From assembly GCA_964059195.1 (NCBI GenBank), contig CAXKWD010000009.1:151523890-151587889 (forward strand): a stretch of 64,000 nucleotides of DNA, in the 5' to 3' direction. The translations under genes were made by a program, and so were the position numbers. Shown in pieces: positions 1 to 12,850 of this stretch (its first letter is position 1; every line of letters starts with the position of its first letter). Origin of the DNA: Ectobius pallidus (lineage: Eukaryota > Arthropoda > Insecta > Blattodea > Ectobiidae). The notes beneath the pieces are model-generated. The model did no database searches and was not told the DNA's origin. It was given only the letters and a program-made list of their open reading frames with translations.

Positions 1-999
1 TTTCCGTCAAGTGGGTGTGGCTTATACTATGTAAGTTGAAATGCATGTTGAATTTTCAGAGCCATTTTCCCATAACTTGATATTTTCAACACAAAAGGCA
101 CAATATCTCTTAAAGTAATGGTCCAAATTGCATGAAACTTTGCACACCCATAGTTTTTTGTGTGTTCTAGAGGATAAACCTAAATAATCTGATGTATTTG
201 CAACACAAGATTATTTCACTTGTGAACATGATGTGAAAAAATTCGTAATAATTTTATATTGAAATTTTAAAATGCCTGAAAATTGTATCAGGCATACCAC
301 AGTATAAATTGATGGTTTATCCTCGAGATTATAGTGTCAGCTGTGAATAAAAAAAAATATTACACCAATCAGATTGACTTTTGCATGAAATCATGTTACT
401 TAGGCTTAATCGCATGCTGAAAAATAAAAATAAAATAATTTTCTAATATCAACCTTCATATTTGTGACACTGTAATAATTTTTGTGCTCATTTCAACCCC
501 CAAATGTATACTTCTAGTGTCCAAAATTTCATTTTATTATTGCAAATAGTGTTGAAGATATCGAACAGTTACTGCAATGCCTGCTTGGGCATGGTCTCTT
601 GGTGTATGAGCCCCTTAAGACACTTTTTCAGTGATATTATGGTGTGATTTAAATTAATATATAATTATGAACAACTATGAGGCCAATTGTAATGTTTCAA
701 AGTACTGTGTAAATTAAATACTAATGAATTCATTTTAAGTTAACCTAAAACGCAATTAATTTATTTCAAGGGTTTTATAAATGTCATAAAAGCAGTAGGC
801 AAGATAAGATACTCTTATTTGCTTAAACTTTACTATTTGCTTTATCTATATAAAAATAATTTTATAATTGGCTTGTGTTCTATAAATTAAGTAAAAACTC
901 CTACTGAATATTTTTTTTACTTTCTCTGCCTGTACCATAGGTAATACAGATAAAGGAAGTATTGTTTTCGACCCCAACTTTGAAGTTGAGTTTTTAGCC
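1..999. other. AT-rich stretch without recognised gene
   Basis: Seen: AT-rich sequence with no long reading frame, no transposon end and no tRNA-like box that I could recognise. Short frames on the minus strand have low-complexity composition and no familiar domain. Probably intergenic or intronic. Confidence 0.5.
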
Positions 1000-1470
1000 C
1001 AAATACACATTTTGAGGTATTCTGAATCCCCAAATACTATTTTCGGAAACATGTCTGCGTGGATGTGTGTGAACAGCCTAGCTCCAGAATGGAAAATCGT
1101 AAGAATTTTTTTTTGTATTTGGGTTGGGTACCTTCTGAAGATGTGACACAAGGATTGGCGACAAGTTTCTCTTATTTTTAAAGGGACTTTACATGAAAAA
1201 ATGTTCGTTTTTCGCGATTTTATCGATTTGTTTAAATTTTGCACATGGGTTGCTTATAAGTTACTTGGACTTAAAACTTTATTTGAAACTTTTTTTCGAA
1301 GAAATTCTCTTTAGGGTAGTTATAAGCCACCCACTCTGAATACGTGCTAAAAGTTTTATTTGAAATATTTTTTCGAAGAAAATCTCTAAAGTGTAGTCTT
1401 TATCAGAATGTGAAGTGAGAAAAATGTATTGTGCATGCTTAAAGTAAAGAAAGTTATGAGAGTACAATAA
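1000..1470 (+). repeat. Dispersed repeat family R1, copy 1
   Basis: A block reading GAGGTATTCTGAATC, then CTATTTTCGGAAAC, and later AGGGTAGTTATAAGCC. The first two blocks recur near 28735-28790 (plus) and near 58770-58810 (minus). The AGGGTAGTTATAAG block recurs near 16980, 29025 and 55125 (the last reversed). I see no terminal repeats, so the class is unknown. The minus-strand frame at 846-1244 falls over this repeat and is not counted as a gene. Confidence 0.5.
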
Positions 1471-2344
1471 ATATATTTTATTTGGGTTGTGTATCCTTCG
1501 GGGATGTGATGTGTTAAGGACATTCTCTTTATTTATACAACCAATTTACATTACAAGAATGTCATACACAATAATTATATTATAGCCTACTGAGAGACTA
1601 ACTTTGATTTGAACAGAGATTGGAAAGTTCATTCCTTTCACTGAGTATGAATCCAGCAACATTTTGTTAAAATGAGTATTCTGAAAAGGGCTACATCTTA
1701 CTTTCTGTTAATCGTTAAAATGAATACTTTCACACAAACAAGGTGAGTTGCAATGGAAATATATAACTACTTCGAGATTGCATATATTTTTATAATCATA
1801 ATTTAAATCAGACATTGGCAAACTATTGCGGAATTTGCTAATTGGATTCCCCGAGATACCCTCCTTATTATATATATATATATGACAGTAAACATTACTA
1901 AAAACCATTGGCATTTTGCGAATTTCTCCTATGATTATAAATCCGCCTTTTCCCCCTATAAGCGTCTTGCAACATGACAGTACGTGTAATATAAACGCCC
2001 ACTTTCAAAATATATACATGAAATTAAACTCCCGCCCAGTTTGGAAATTATGAAATCACATTCCCGCACTCCATCAGCCAATGATATTCATTGCAGTTTG
2101 TTCGGACAGATTTCTCATAGCTACTTCCATTGCCAACATTCACGAAAATTCACAAAGTTATTGGTGGCCTCAACAACGCGTCCCGAGATACCAACAGGGA
2201 GTTACAGAATCGCTCACGCTCCGGCCGTTGGTATCTTGCTGTCGGTTGTTGAGCTCTCAACAACACCAATGCGTTGGTGACGAAAGTTAAAGAATACCGC
2301 CCCTGAAGGGGTCGGGTGTCTAATTGCTGTAAAAGTGGTACCAG
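1471..2344. other. Non-coding stretch with a GC-richer island
   Basis: Mostly AT-rich, with a short (TA)n run near 1870-1883. Positions 2040-2310 are clearly richer in GC and CpG and contain inverted words (GATACCAAC near 2188 against GTTGGTATC near 2227; TCAACAAC against GTTGTTGA). Two overlapping plus-strand frames of 70-80 codons cover the island, but neither resembles a known domain. It could be a transposon remnant or a promoter/5' exon; I cannot tell. Confidence 0.35.
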
Positions 2345-2745
2345 CGCTGAGAATAGAAATTTACAGGGAACAGTTGGCAGTAGTAGTAGTACTGATTGCT
2401 CCTGCCCTCTGCTGGGAATATTTATTACTGGGAGCGTAAATAAATCCCGTCAGTTGTGATAGTAATTTATTGACTATGATATTAAACCGCCATGGCTGAA
2501 AATAGAAATTCACTGCACGGGAACAGATGGCGCAGTAGTAGCACTGATTGCTCCTGCCCTCTGCTGGGAATATTTATCACTAGGAGCGTAAATAAATCCC
2601 GTCAATTGAGATTGTAATTTATTGATTGTAAAATTAACCTAAAAAATGACATGGCTGAGAATAGAATTCACTACACAAGGAACAGATGGCATTGATTGCT
2701 TCTGCCATCTCCTGGGGATATTTATAAGAAATAAACGAAGACGTT
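2345..2745 (+). repeat. Tandem direct repeat, ~150-160 bp, about 2.5 copies
   Basis: The block starting CTGAGAATAGAAAT at about 2347 recurs at 2496 and 2655, each followed by CAGATGGC/CAGTTGGC, CTGATTGCTCCTGCC and CTGCTGGGAATATTTAT. The third copy is shortened and runs into the first degenerate tRNA-like unit. Spacings read from the sequence are 149 and 159 bp. Lies directly upstream of the large array. Confidence 0.75.
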
Positions 2746-3212
2746 GGAGGGCTGGTCAACGGACTCGGAATGCAAAGGTTCGAGTCCCAGAAAAGACCAA
2801 TTTTAAATTTAAAAATAATAAAAAAATGTTAATCAAAGTTCAATATATTTAAAATAACACAAATTGGCGAAGGGGTTGGATTGCGCACTCGGAAAACAGA
2901 GGTTCGAGCCTCAGTGCAGACAAATTTTAAATTTAAATATAATAGAAGTTATTAACAGAAATAGCCGAAGGGGTTGGAGGACTTGTCTTCAGACTCGGAA
3001 GACAGAGGATCGAGTCCCAGTTAAGACACATTTTAAATTTGAAAATAATAAAAAAAAATGTAAGTTATTTACAATTCAAAATAATTAAAATAAAGGAAAT
3101 AGCCGAAGGCGTTGGAAGACAGAGGTTCGAGTCCCAGAGGAAACAAATTTTAAGTTTAAAAATATAAAAAGTAATATAACACAGTTAAACTGTAATTTAT
3201 ATATCAATATGG
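2720..3212 (+). repeat. Degenerate left edge of the tRNA-like array
   Basis: Four divergent or shortened units (near 2724, 2862, 2961 and 3092) with the same layout as the main array: GCCGAAGGGGTTGG, an anticodon-like hairpin, GGTTCGAGTCCCAG, then AATTTTAAATTT. They differ from each other far more than the units inside the array. The second lacks a clean B box (GAGCCTC) and the fourth has lost its middle. Decay toward the edge is the usual pattern where homogenising exchange is weak. These edge units look closer to an ordinary tRNA-derived sequence (GTTGGAGGACTGGTCTTC). Confidence 0.75.
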
Positions 3213-3629
3213 GAAATAGCCAAGGGGTTTAGATGGCTGGTCTTCGGACTGTGAAGACAGTGGTTCGAATCCCAGTCAAGTAAAATTTTAAGTTTAAAAA
3301 TCATTCAAAGTAGTATAACGTAGTTAAAATTTAACTAATATATCAATATGAGAAATAGCCAAGGGGTTTAGATGGCTGGTCTTCCGGCTGTGAAGACAGT
3401 GGTTCGAGTCCCAGTTAAGACCAATTTTAAGTTTAAAAATCATTCAAAGTAGTATAACGTAGTTAAAATTTAACTAATATATCAATATGAGAAATAGCCA
3501 AGGGGTTTAGATGGCTGGTATTCGGACTGTGAAGACAGTGGTTCGAGTCCCAGTCAAGTCAAATTTTAAGTTTAAAAATCATTCAAAGTAGTATAACGTA
3601 GTTAAAATTTAACTAATATATCAATATGA

Positions 3630-3706
3630 GAAATAGCCAAGGGGTTTAGATGGCTGGTCTTCGGACTGTGAAGACAGTGGTTCGAGTCCCAGTCAAGTCA
3701 AATTTT
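3630..3706 (+). ncRNA. Representative array unit: candidate pol III tRNA-like transcript
   Basis: One typical unit, about 77 nt from GAAATAGCC to the TTTT run. A box at 3634-3645, B box at 3679-3689, terminator-like TTTT at 3703-3706. The anticodon-like arm pairs GTCTTC (3657-3662) with GAAGAC (3670-3675) around a 7-nt loop GGACTGT. It is not a working tRNA as read: loop position 33 is G instead of U, the T stem pairs only at two or three positions, and I see no 7-bp acceptor stem. So the promoter parts are better kept than the tRNA fold. It may be transcribed, may only bind TFIIIC, or may be inert. Confidence 0.35.
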
Positions 3707-5999
3707 AAGTTTAAAAATCATTCAAAGTAGTATAACGTTGTTAAAATTTAACTAATATATCAATATGAGAAATAGCCAAGGGGTTTAGATGGCTGGTCTT
3801 CGGATTGTGAAGACAGTGGTTCGAATCCCAGTCAAGTAAAATTTTAAGTTTAAAAATCATTCAAAGTAGTATAACGTAGTTAAAATTTAACTAATATATT
3901 ATCAATATGAGAAATAGCCGAGGGGTTTAGACGGCTGGTCTTCGGACTGTGAAGACAGTGGTTCGAATCCCAGTCAAGTCCAATTTTAAGTTTAAAAATC
4001 ATTCAAAGTAGTATAACGTAGTTAAAATTTAACTAATATATCAATATGAGAAATAGACAAGGGGTTTAGATGGCTGGTCTTCGGACTGTGAAGACAGTGT
4101 TTCGAGTCCCAGTCAAGTCAAATTTTAAGTTTAAAAATCATTCAAAGTAGTATAACGTAGTTAAAATTTAACTAATATATCAATATGAGAAATAGCCAAG
4201 GGGTTTAGATGGCTGGTCTTCGGACTGTGAAGTCAGTGGTTCGAATCCCAGTCAAGTCAAATTTTAAGTTTAAAAATCATTCAAAGTAGTATAACGTAGT
4301 TAAAATTTAACTAATATATCGATATGAGAAATAGCCAAGGGGTTTAGATGGCTGGTCTTCGGACTGTGGAGACAGTGGTTCGAATCCCAGTCAAGTAAAA
4401 TTTTAAGTTTAAAAATCATTCAAAGTAGTATAACGTAGTTAAAATTTAACTAATATATCAATATGAGAAATAGCCAAGGGGTTTAGATGGCTGGTCTTCG
4501 GACTGTGGAGACAGTGGTTCGAATCCCAGTCGAGACAAATTTTAAGTTTAAAAATCATTCAAAGTAGTATAACGTAGTTAAAATTTAACTAATATATTAT
4601 CAATATGAGAAATAGCCGAGGGGTTTAGATGGCTGGTCTTCGGACTGTGGAGACAGTGGTTCGAATCCCAGTCGAGACAAATTTTAAGTTTAAAAATCAT
4701 TCAAAGTAGTATAACGTAGTTAAAATTTAACTAATATATTATCAATATGAGAAATAGCCGAGGGATTTAGATGGCTGGTCTTCGGACTGTGAAGACAGTG
4801 GTTCGAATCCCAGTCAAGTCCAATTTTAAGTTTAAAAATCATTCAAAGTAGTATAACGTAGTTAAAATTTAACTAATATATCAATATGAGAAATAGCCAA
4901 GGGGTTTAGATGGCTGGACTTCGGACTGTGGAGACAGTGGTTCGAATCCCAGTCGAGACAAATTTTAAGTTTAAAAATCATTCAAAGTAGTATAACGTAG
5001 TTAAAATTTAACTAATATATTATCAATATGAGAAATAGCCGAGGGGTTTAGATGGCTGGTCTTCGGACTGTGAAGACAGTGGTTCGAATCCCAGTCAAGT
5101 CCAATTTTAAGTTTAAAAATCATTCAAAGTAGTATAACGTAGTTAAAATTTAACTAATATATCAATATGAGAAATAGCCAAGGGGTTTAGATGGCTGGTC
5201 TTCGGACTGTGGAGACAGTGGTTCGAATCCCAGTCGAGACAAATTTTAAGTTTAAAAATCATTCAAAGTAGTATAACGTAGTTAAAATTTAACTAATATA
5301 TTATCAATATGAGAAATAGCCGAGGGGTTTAGATGGTTGGTCTTCGGACTGTGAAGACAGTGGTTCGAATCCCAGTCAAGTCCAATTTTAAGTTTAAAAA
5401 TCATTCAAAGTAGTATAACGTAGTTAAAATTTAACTAATATATCAATATGAGAAATAGCCAAGGGGTTTAGATGGCTGGTCTTCGGACTGTGAAGTCAGT
5501 GGTTCGAATCCCAGTCAAGTCAAATTTTAAGTTTAAAAATCATTCAAAGTAGTATAACGTAGTTAAAATTTAACTAATATATCAATATGAGAAATAGCCA
5601 AGGAGTTTAGATGGCAGGTCTTCGGACTGTGGAGACAGTGGTTCGAATCCCAGTCGAGACAAATTTTAAGTTTAAAAATCATTCAAAGTAGTATAACGTA
5701 GTTAAAATTTAACTAATATATCAATATGAGAAATAGCCAAGGGGTTTAGATGGCTGGTCTTCGGACTGTGGAGACAGTGGTTCGAATCCCAGTCGAGACA
5801 AATTTTAAGTTTAAAAATCATTCAAAGTAGTATAACGTAGTTAAAATTTAACTAATATATTATCAATATGAGAAATAGCCGAGGGGTTTAGATGGCTGGT
5901 CTTCGGACTGTGAAGACAGTGGTTCGAATCCCAGTCAAGTCCAATTTTAAGTTTAAAAATCATTCAAAGTAGTATAACGTAGTTAAAATTTAACTAATA

Positions 6000-8900
6000 T
6001 ATTATCAATATGAGAAATAGCCGAGGGGTTTAGATGGCTGGTCTTCGGAATGTGGAGACTTTGGTTCGAATCCCAGTCGAGACAAATTTTAAGTTTAAAA
6101 ATCATTCAAAGTAGTATAACGTAGTTAAAATTTAACTAATATATCAATATGAGAAATAGCCAAGGGGTTTAGATGGCTGGTCTTCGGACTGTGAAGACAC
6201 TGGTTCGAATCCCAGTCAAGTCCAATTTTAAGTTTAAAAATCATTCAAAGTAGTATAACGTAGTTAAAATTTAACTAATATATCAATATGAGAAATAGCC
6301 AAGGGGTTTAGATGGCTGGTCTTCGGACTGTGGAGACAGTGGTTCGAATCCCAGTCGAGACAAATTTTAAGTTTAAAAATCATTCAAAGTAGTATAACGT
6401 AGTTAAAATTTAACTAATATATTATCAATATGAGAAATAGCCGAGGGGTTTAGATGGCTGGTCTTCGGACTGTGAAGACAGTGGTTCGAGTCCCAGTTAA
6501 GTCCTATTTTAAGTTTAAAAATCATTCAAAGTAGTATAACGTAGTTAAAATTTAACTAATATATCAATGTGAGAAATAGCCAAGGGGTTTAGATGGCTGG
6601 TCTTCGGACTGAGGAGACAGTGGTTCGAATCCCAGTCGAGACAAATTTTAAGTTTAAAAATCATTCAAAGTAGTATAACGTAGTTAAAATTTAACTAATA
6701 TATCAATATGAGAAATAGCCAAGGGGTTTAGATGGCTGGTCTTCGGACTGTGAAGACAGTGGTTCGAATCCCAGTCAAGTCCAATTTTAAGTTTAAAAAT
6801 CATTCAAAGTAGTATAACGTAGTTAAAATTTAACTAATATATCAATATGAGAAATAGCCAAGGGGTTTAGATGGCTGGTCTTCGGGCTGTGGAGACAGTG
6901 GTTCGAATCCCAGTCGAGACAAATTTTAAGTTTAAAAATCATTCAAAGTAGTATAACGTAGTTAAAATTTAACTAATATATCAATATGAGAAATAGCCAA
7001 GGGGTTTAGATGGCTGGTCTTCGGACTGTGGAGACTTTGGTTCGAATCCCAGTCGAGACAAATTTTAAGTTTAAAAATCATTCAAAGTAGCATAACGTAG
7101 TTAAAATTTAACTAATATATCAATATGAGAAATAGCCAAGGGGTTTAGATGGCTGGTCTTCGGACTGTGGAGACAGTGGTTCGAATCCCAGTCGAGACAA
7201 ATTTTAAGTTTAAAAATCATTCAAAGTAGTATAACGTAGTTAAAATTTAACTAATATATTATCAATATGAGAAATAGCCGAGGGGTTTAGATGGCTGGTC
7301 TTCGGACTGTGAAGACAGTGGTTCGAATCCCAGTCAAGTCCAATTTTAAGTTTAAAAATCATTCAAAGTAGTATAACGTAGTTAAAATTTAACTAATATA
7401 TCAATATGAGAAATAGCCAAGGGGTTTAGATGGCTGGTCTTCGGACTGTGAAGTCAGTGGTTCGAATCCCAGTCAAGTCAAATTTTAAGTTTAAAAATCA
7501 TTCAAAGTAGTATAACGTAGTTAAAATTTAACTAATATATCAATATGAGAAATAGCCAAGGGGTTTAGATGGCTGGTCTTCGGACTGTGGAGACAGTGGT
7601 TCGAATCCCAGTCGAGAAAAATTTTAAGTTTAAAAATCATTCAAAGTAGTATAACGTAGTTAAAATTTAACTAATATATTATCAATATGAGAAATAGCCG
7701 AGGGGTTTAGATGGCTGGTCTTCGGACTGTGGAGACTTTGGTTCGAATCCCAGTCGAGACAAATTTTAAGTTTAAAAATCATTCAAAGTAGTATAACGTA
7801 GTTAAAATTTAACTAATATATCAATATGAGAAATAGCCAAGGGGTTTAGATGGTTGGTCATCGGACTGTGAAGACAGTGGTTCGAATCCCAGTCAAGTCC
7901 AATTTTAAGTTTAAAAATCATTCAAAGTAGTATAACGTAGTTAAAATTTAACTAATATATCAATATGAGAAATAGCCAAGGGGTTTAGATGGCTGGTCTT
8001 CGGACTGTGGAGACAGTGGTTCGAATCCCAGTCGAGACAAATTTTAAGTTTAAAAATCATTCAAAGTAGTATAACGTAGTTAAAATTTAACTAATATATT
8101 ATCAATATGAGAAATAGCCGAGGGGTTTAGATGGCTGGTCTTCGGACTGTGGAGACTTTGGTTCGAATCCCAGTCGAGACAAATTTTAAGTTTAAAAATC
8201 ATTCAAAGTAGTATAACGTAGTTAAAATTTAACTAATATATCAATATGAGAAATAGCCAAGGGGTTTAGATGGCTGGTCTTCGGACTGTGAAGACAGTGG
8301 TTCGAATCCCAGTCAAGTCCAATTTTAAGTTTAAAAATCATTCAAAGTAGTATAACGTAGTTAAACTTTAACTAATATATCAATATGAGAAATAGCCAAG
8401 GGGTTTAGATGGCTGGTCTTCGGACTGTGGAGACAGTGGTTCGAATCCCAGTCGAGACTAATTTTAAGTTTAAAAATCATTCAAAGTAGTATAACGTAGT
8501 TAAAATTTAACTAATATATCAATATGAGAAATAGCCGAGGGGTTTAGATGGCTGGTCTTCGGACTGTGGAGACTTTGGTTCGAATCCCAGTCGAGACAAA
8601 TTTTAAGTTTAAAAATCATTCAAAGTAGTATAACGTAGTTAAAATTTAACTAATATATCAATATGAGAAATAGCCAAGGGGTTTAGATGGCTGGTCTTCG
8701 GACTGTGAAGACAGTGGTTCGAATCCCAGTCAAGTCCAATTTTAAGTTTAAAAATCATTCAAAGTAGTACAACGTAGTTAAAATTTAACTAATATATTAT
8801 CAATATGAGAAATAGCCGAGGGGTTTAGATGGCTGGTCTTCGGACTGTGAAGACAGTGGTTCGAATCCCAGTCAAGTCCAATTTTAAGTTTAAAAATCAT

Positions 8901-11900
8901 TCAAAGTAGTATAACGTAGTTAAAATTTAACTAATATATTATCAATATGAGAAATAGCCAAGGGGTTTAGATGGCTGGTCTTCGGACTGTGAAGACAGTG
9001 GTTCGAATCCCAGTCAAGTCCAATTTTAAGTTTAAAAATCATTCAAAGTAGTATAACGTAGTTAAAATTTAACTAATATATCAATATGAGAAATAGCCAA
9101 GGGGTTTAGATGGCAGGTCTTCGGACTGTGGAGACAGTGGTTCGAATCCCAGTCAAGTCCAATTTTAAGTTTAAAAATCATTCAAAGTAGTATAACGTAG
9201 TTAAACTTTAACTAATATATCAATATGAGAAATAGCCAAGGGGTTTAGATGGCTGGTGTTCGGACTGTGGAGACAGTGGTTCGAATCCCAGTCGAGACTA
9301 ATTTTAAGTTTGAAAATCATTCAAAGTAGTATAACGTAGTTAAAATTTAACTAATATATCAATATGAGAAATAGCCGAGGGGTTTAGATGGCTGGTCTTC
9401 GGACTGTGGAGACTTTGGTTCGAATCCCAGTCGAGACAAATTTTAAGTTTAAAAATCATTCAAAGTAGTATAACGTAGTTAAAATTTAACTAATATATCA
9501 ATATGAGAAATAGCCAAGGGGTTTAGATGGCTGGTCTTCGGACTGTGAAGACAGTGGTTCGAATCCCAGTCAAGTCCAATTTTAAGTTTAAAAATCATTC
9601 AAAGTAGTATAACGTAGTTAAAATTTAACTAATATATCAATATGAGAAATAGCCAAGGGGTTTAGATGGCTGGTCTTCGGACTGTGGAGACAGTGGTTCG
9701 AATCCCAGTCGAGACAAATTTTAAGTTTAAAAATCATTCAAAGTAGTATAACGTAGTTAAAATTTAACTAATATATTATCAATATGAGAAATAGCCGAGG
9801 GGTTTAGATGGCTGGTCTTCGGACTGTGAAGACAGTGGTTCGAGTCCCAGTTAAGTCCTATTTTAAGTTTAAAAATCATTCAAAGTAGTATAACGTAGTT
9901 AAAATTTAACTAATATATCAATGTGAGAAATAGCCAAGGGGTTTAGATGGCTGGTCTTCGGACTGAGGAGACAGTGGTTCGAATCCCAGTCGAGACAAAT
10001 TTTAAGTTTAAAAATCATTCAAAGTAGTATAACGTAGTTAAAATTTAACTAATATATCAATATGAGAAATAGCCAAGGGGTTTAGATGGCTGGTCTTCGG
10101 ACTGTGAAGACAGTGGTTCGAATCCCAGTCAAGTCCAATTTTAAGTTTAAAAATCATTCAAAGTAGTATAACGTAGTTAAAATTTAACTAATATATCAAT
10201 ATGAGAAATAGCCAAGGGGTTTAGATGGCTGGTCTTCGGGCTGTGGAGACAGTGGTTCGAATCCCAGTCGAGACAAATTTTAAGTTTAAAAATCATTCAA
10301 AGTAGTATAACGTAGTTAAAATTTAACTAATATATCAATATGAGAAATAGCCAAGGGGTTTAGATGGCTGGTCTTCGGACTGTGGAGACTTTGGTTCGAA
10401 TCCCAGTCGAGACAAATTTTAAGTTTAAAAATCATTCAAAGTAGCATAACGTAGTTAAAATTTAACTAATATATCAATATGAGAAATAGCCAAGGGGTTT
10501 AGATGGCTGGTCTTCGGACTGTGGAGACAGTGGTTCGAATCCCAGTCGAGACAAATTTTAAGTTTAAAAATCATTCAAAGTAGTATAACGTAGTTAAAAT
10601 TTAACTAATATATTATCAATATGAGAAATAGCCGAGGGGTTTAGATGGCTGGTCTTCGGACTGTGAAGACAGTGGTTCGAATCCCAGTCAAGTCCAATTT
10701 TAAGTTTAAAAATCATTCAAAGTAGTATAACGTAGTTAAAATTTAACTAATATATCAATATGAGAAATAGCCAAGGGGTTTAGATGGCTGGTCTTCGGAC
10801 TGTGAAGTCAGTGGTTCGAATCCCAGTCAAGTCAAATTTTAAGTTTAAAAATCATTCAAAGTAGTATAACGTAGTTAAAATTTAACTAATATATCAATAT
10901 GAGAAATAGCCAAGGGGTTTAGATGGCTGGTCTTCGGACTGTGGAGACAGTGGTTCGAATCCCAGTCGAGAAAAATTTTAAGTTTAAAAATCATTCAAAG
11001 TAGTATAACGTAGTTAAAATTTAACTAATATATTATCAATATGAGAAATAGCCGAGGGGTTTAGATGGCTGGTCTTCGGACTGTGGAGACTTTGGTTCGA
11101 ATCCCAGTCGAGACAAATTTTAAGTTTAAAAATCATTCAAAGTAGTATAACGTAGTTAAAATTTAACTAATATATCAATATGAGAAATAGCCAAGGGGTT
11201 TAGATGGCTGGTCATCGGACTGTGAAGACAGTGGTTCGAATCCCAGTCAAGTCCAATTTTAAGTTTAAAAATCATTCAAAGTAGTATAACGTAGTTAAAA
11301 TTTAACTAATATATCAATATGAGAAATAGCCAAGGGGTTTAGATGGCTGGTCTTCGGACTGTGGAGACAGTGGTTCGAATCCCAGTCGAGACAAATTTTA
11401 AGTTTAAAAATCATTCAAAGTAGTATAACGTAGTTAAAATTTAACTAATATATTATCAATATGAGAAATAGCCGAGGGGTTTAGATGGCTGGTCTTCGGA
11501 CTGTGGAGACTTTGGTTCGAATCCCAGTCGAGACAAATTTTAAGTTTAAAAATCATTCAAAGTAGTATAACGTAGTTAAAATTTAACTAATATATCAATA
11601 TGAGAAATAGCCAAGGGGTTTAGATGGCTGGTCTTCGGACTGTGAAGACAGTGGTTCGAATCCCAGTCAAGTCCAATTTTAAGTTTAAAAATCATTCAAA
11701 GTAGTATAACGTAGTTAAACTTTAACTAATATATCAATATGAGAAATAGCCAAGGGGTTTAGATGGCTGGTCTTCGGACTGTGGAGACAGTGGTTCGAAT
11801 CCCAGTCGAGACTAATTTTAAGTTTAAAAATCATTCAAAGTAGTATAACGTAGTTAAAATTTAACTAATATATCAATATGAGAAATAGCCGAGGGGTTTA

Positions 11901-12850
11901 GATGGCTGGTCTTCGGACTGTGGAGACTTTGGTTCGAATCCCAGTCGAGACAAATTTTAAGTTTAAAAATCATTCAAAGTAGTATAACGTAGTTAAAATT
12001 TAACTAATATATCAATATGAGAAATAGCCAAGGGGTTTAGATGGCTGGTCTTCGGACTGTGAAGACAGTGGTTCGAATCCCAGTCAAGTCCAATTTTAAG
12101 TTTAAAAATCATTCAAAGTAGTACAACGTAGTTAAAATTTAACTAATATATTATCAATATGAGAAATAGCCGAGGGGTTTAGATGGCTGGTCTTCGGACT
12201 GTGAAGACAGTGGTTCGAATCCCAGTCAAGTCCAATTTTAAGTTTAAAAATCATTCAAAGTAGTATAACGTAGTTAAAATTTAACTAATATATTATCAAT
12301 ATGAGAAATAGCCAAGGGGTTTAGATGGCTGGTCTTCGGACTGTGAAGACAGTGGTTCGAATCCCAGTCAAGTCCAATTTTAAGTTTAAAAATCATTCAA
12401 AGTAGTATAACGTAGTTAAAATTTAACTAATATATCAATATGAGAAATAGCCAAGGGGTTTAGATGGCAGGTCTTCGGACTGTGGAGACAGTGGTTCGAA
12501 TCCCAGTCAAGTCCAATTTTAAGTTTAAAAATCATTCAAAGTAGTATAACGTAGTTAAACTTTAACTAATATATCAATATGAGAAATAGCCAAGGGGTTT
12601 AGATGGCTGGTCTTCGGACTGTGGAGACAGTGGTTCGAATCCCAGTCGAGACTAATTTTAAGTTTAAAAATCATTCAAAGTAGTATAACGTAGTTAAAAT
12701 TTAACTAATATATCAATATGAGAAATAGCCGAGGGGTTTAGATGGCTGGTCTTCGGACTGTGGAGACTTTGGTTCGAATCCCAGTCGAGACAAATTTTAA
12801 GTTTAAAAATCATTCAAAGTAGTATAACGTAGTTAAAATTTAACTAATAT
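6000..12850 (+). repeat. Higher-order repeat: two copies of a 24-unit, 3354-bp block
   Basis: Rare variants recur at a fixed distance: GACTGAGGAG at 6607 and 9961, GTAGCATAAC at 7087 and 10441, GTACAACG at 8767 and 12121, TTAAACTTTAAC at 8361 and 11715. Each pair is 3354 bp apart, which equals 24 units including six with the extra TAT. Farther right GTACAACG recurs at 12121, 12961, 14221 and 15061 (steps of 840, 1260 and 840 bp, that is 6, 9 and 6 units), so a 2100-bp 15-unit block was also copied. Block edges are approximate. Confidence 0.85.

Noticed and set aside
846..1244. 132-codon minus-strand frame
   Set aside because: It overlaps dispersed repeat R1 and has no recognised domain.
2041..2290. 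Two overlapping plus-strand frames of 69-79 codons
   Set aside because: They overlap in different frames over a short GC-richer island; no evidence favours either as a gene.
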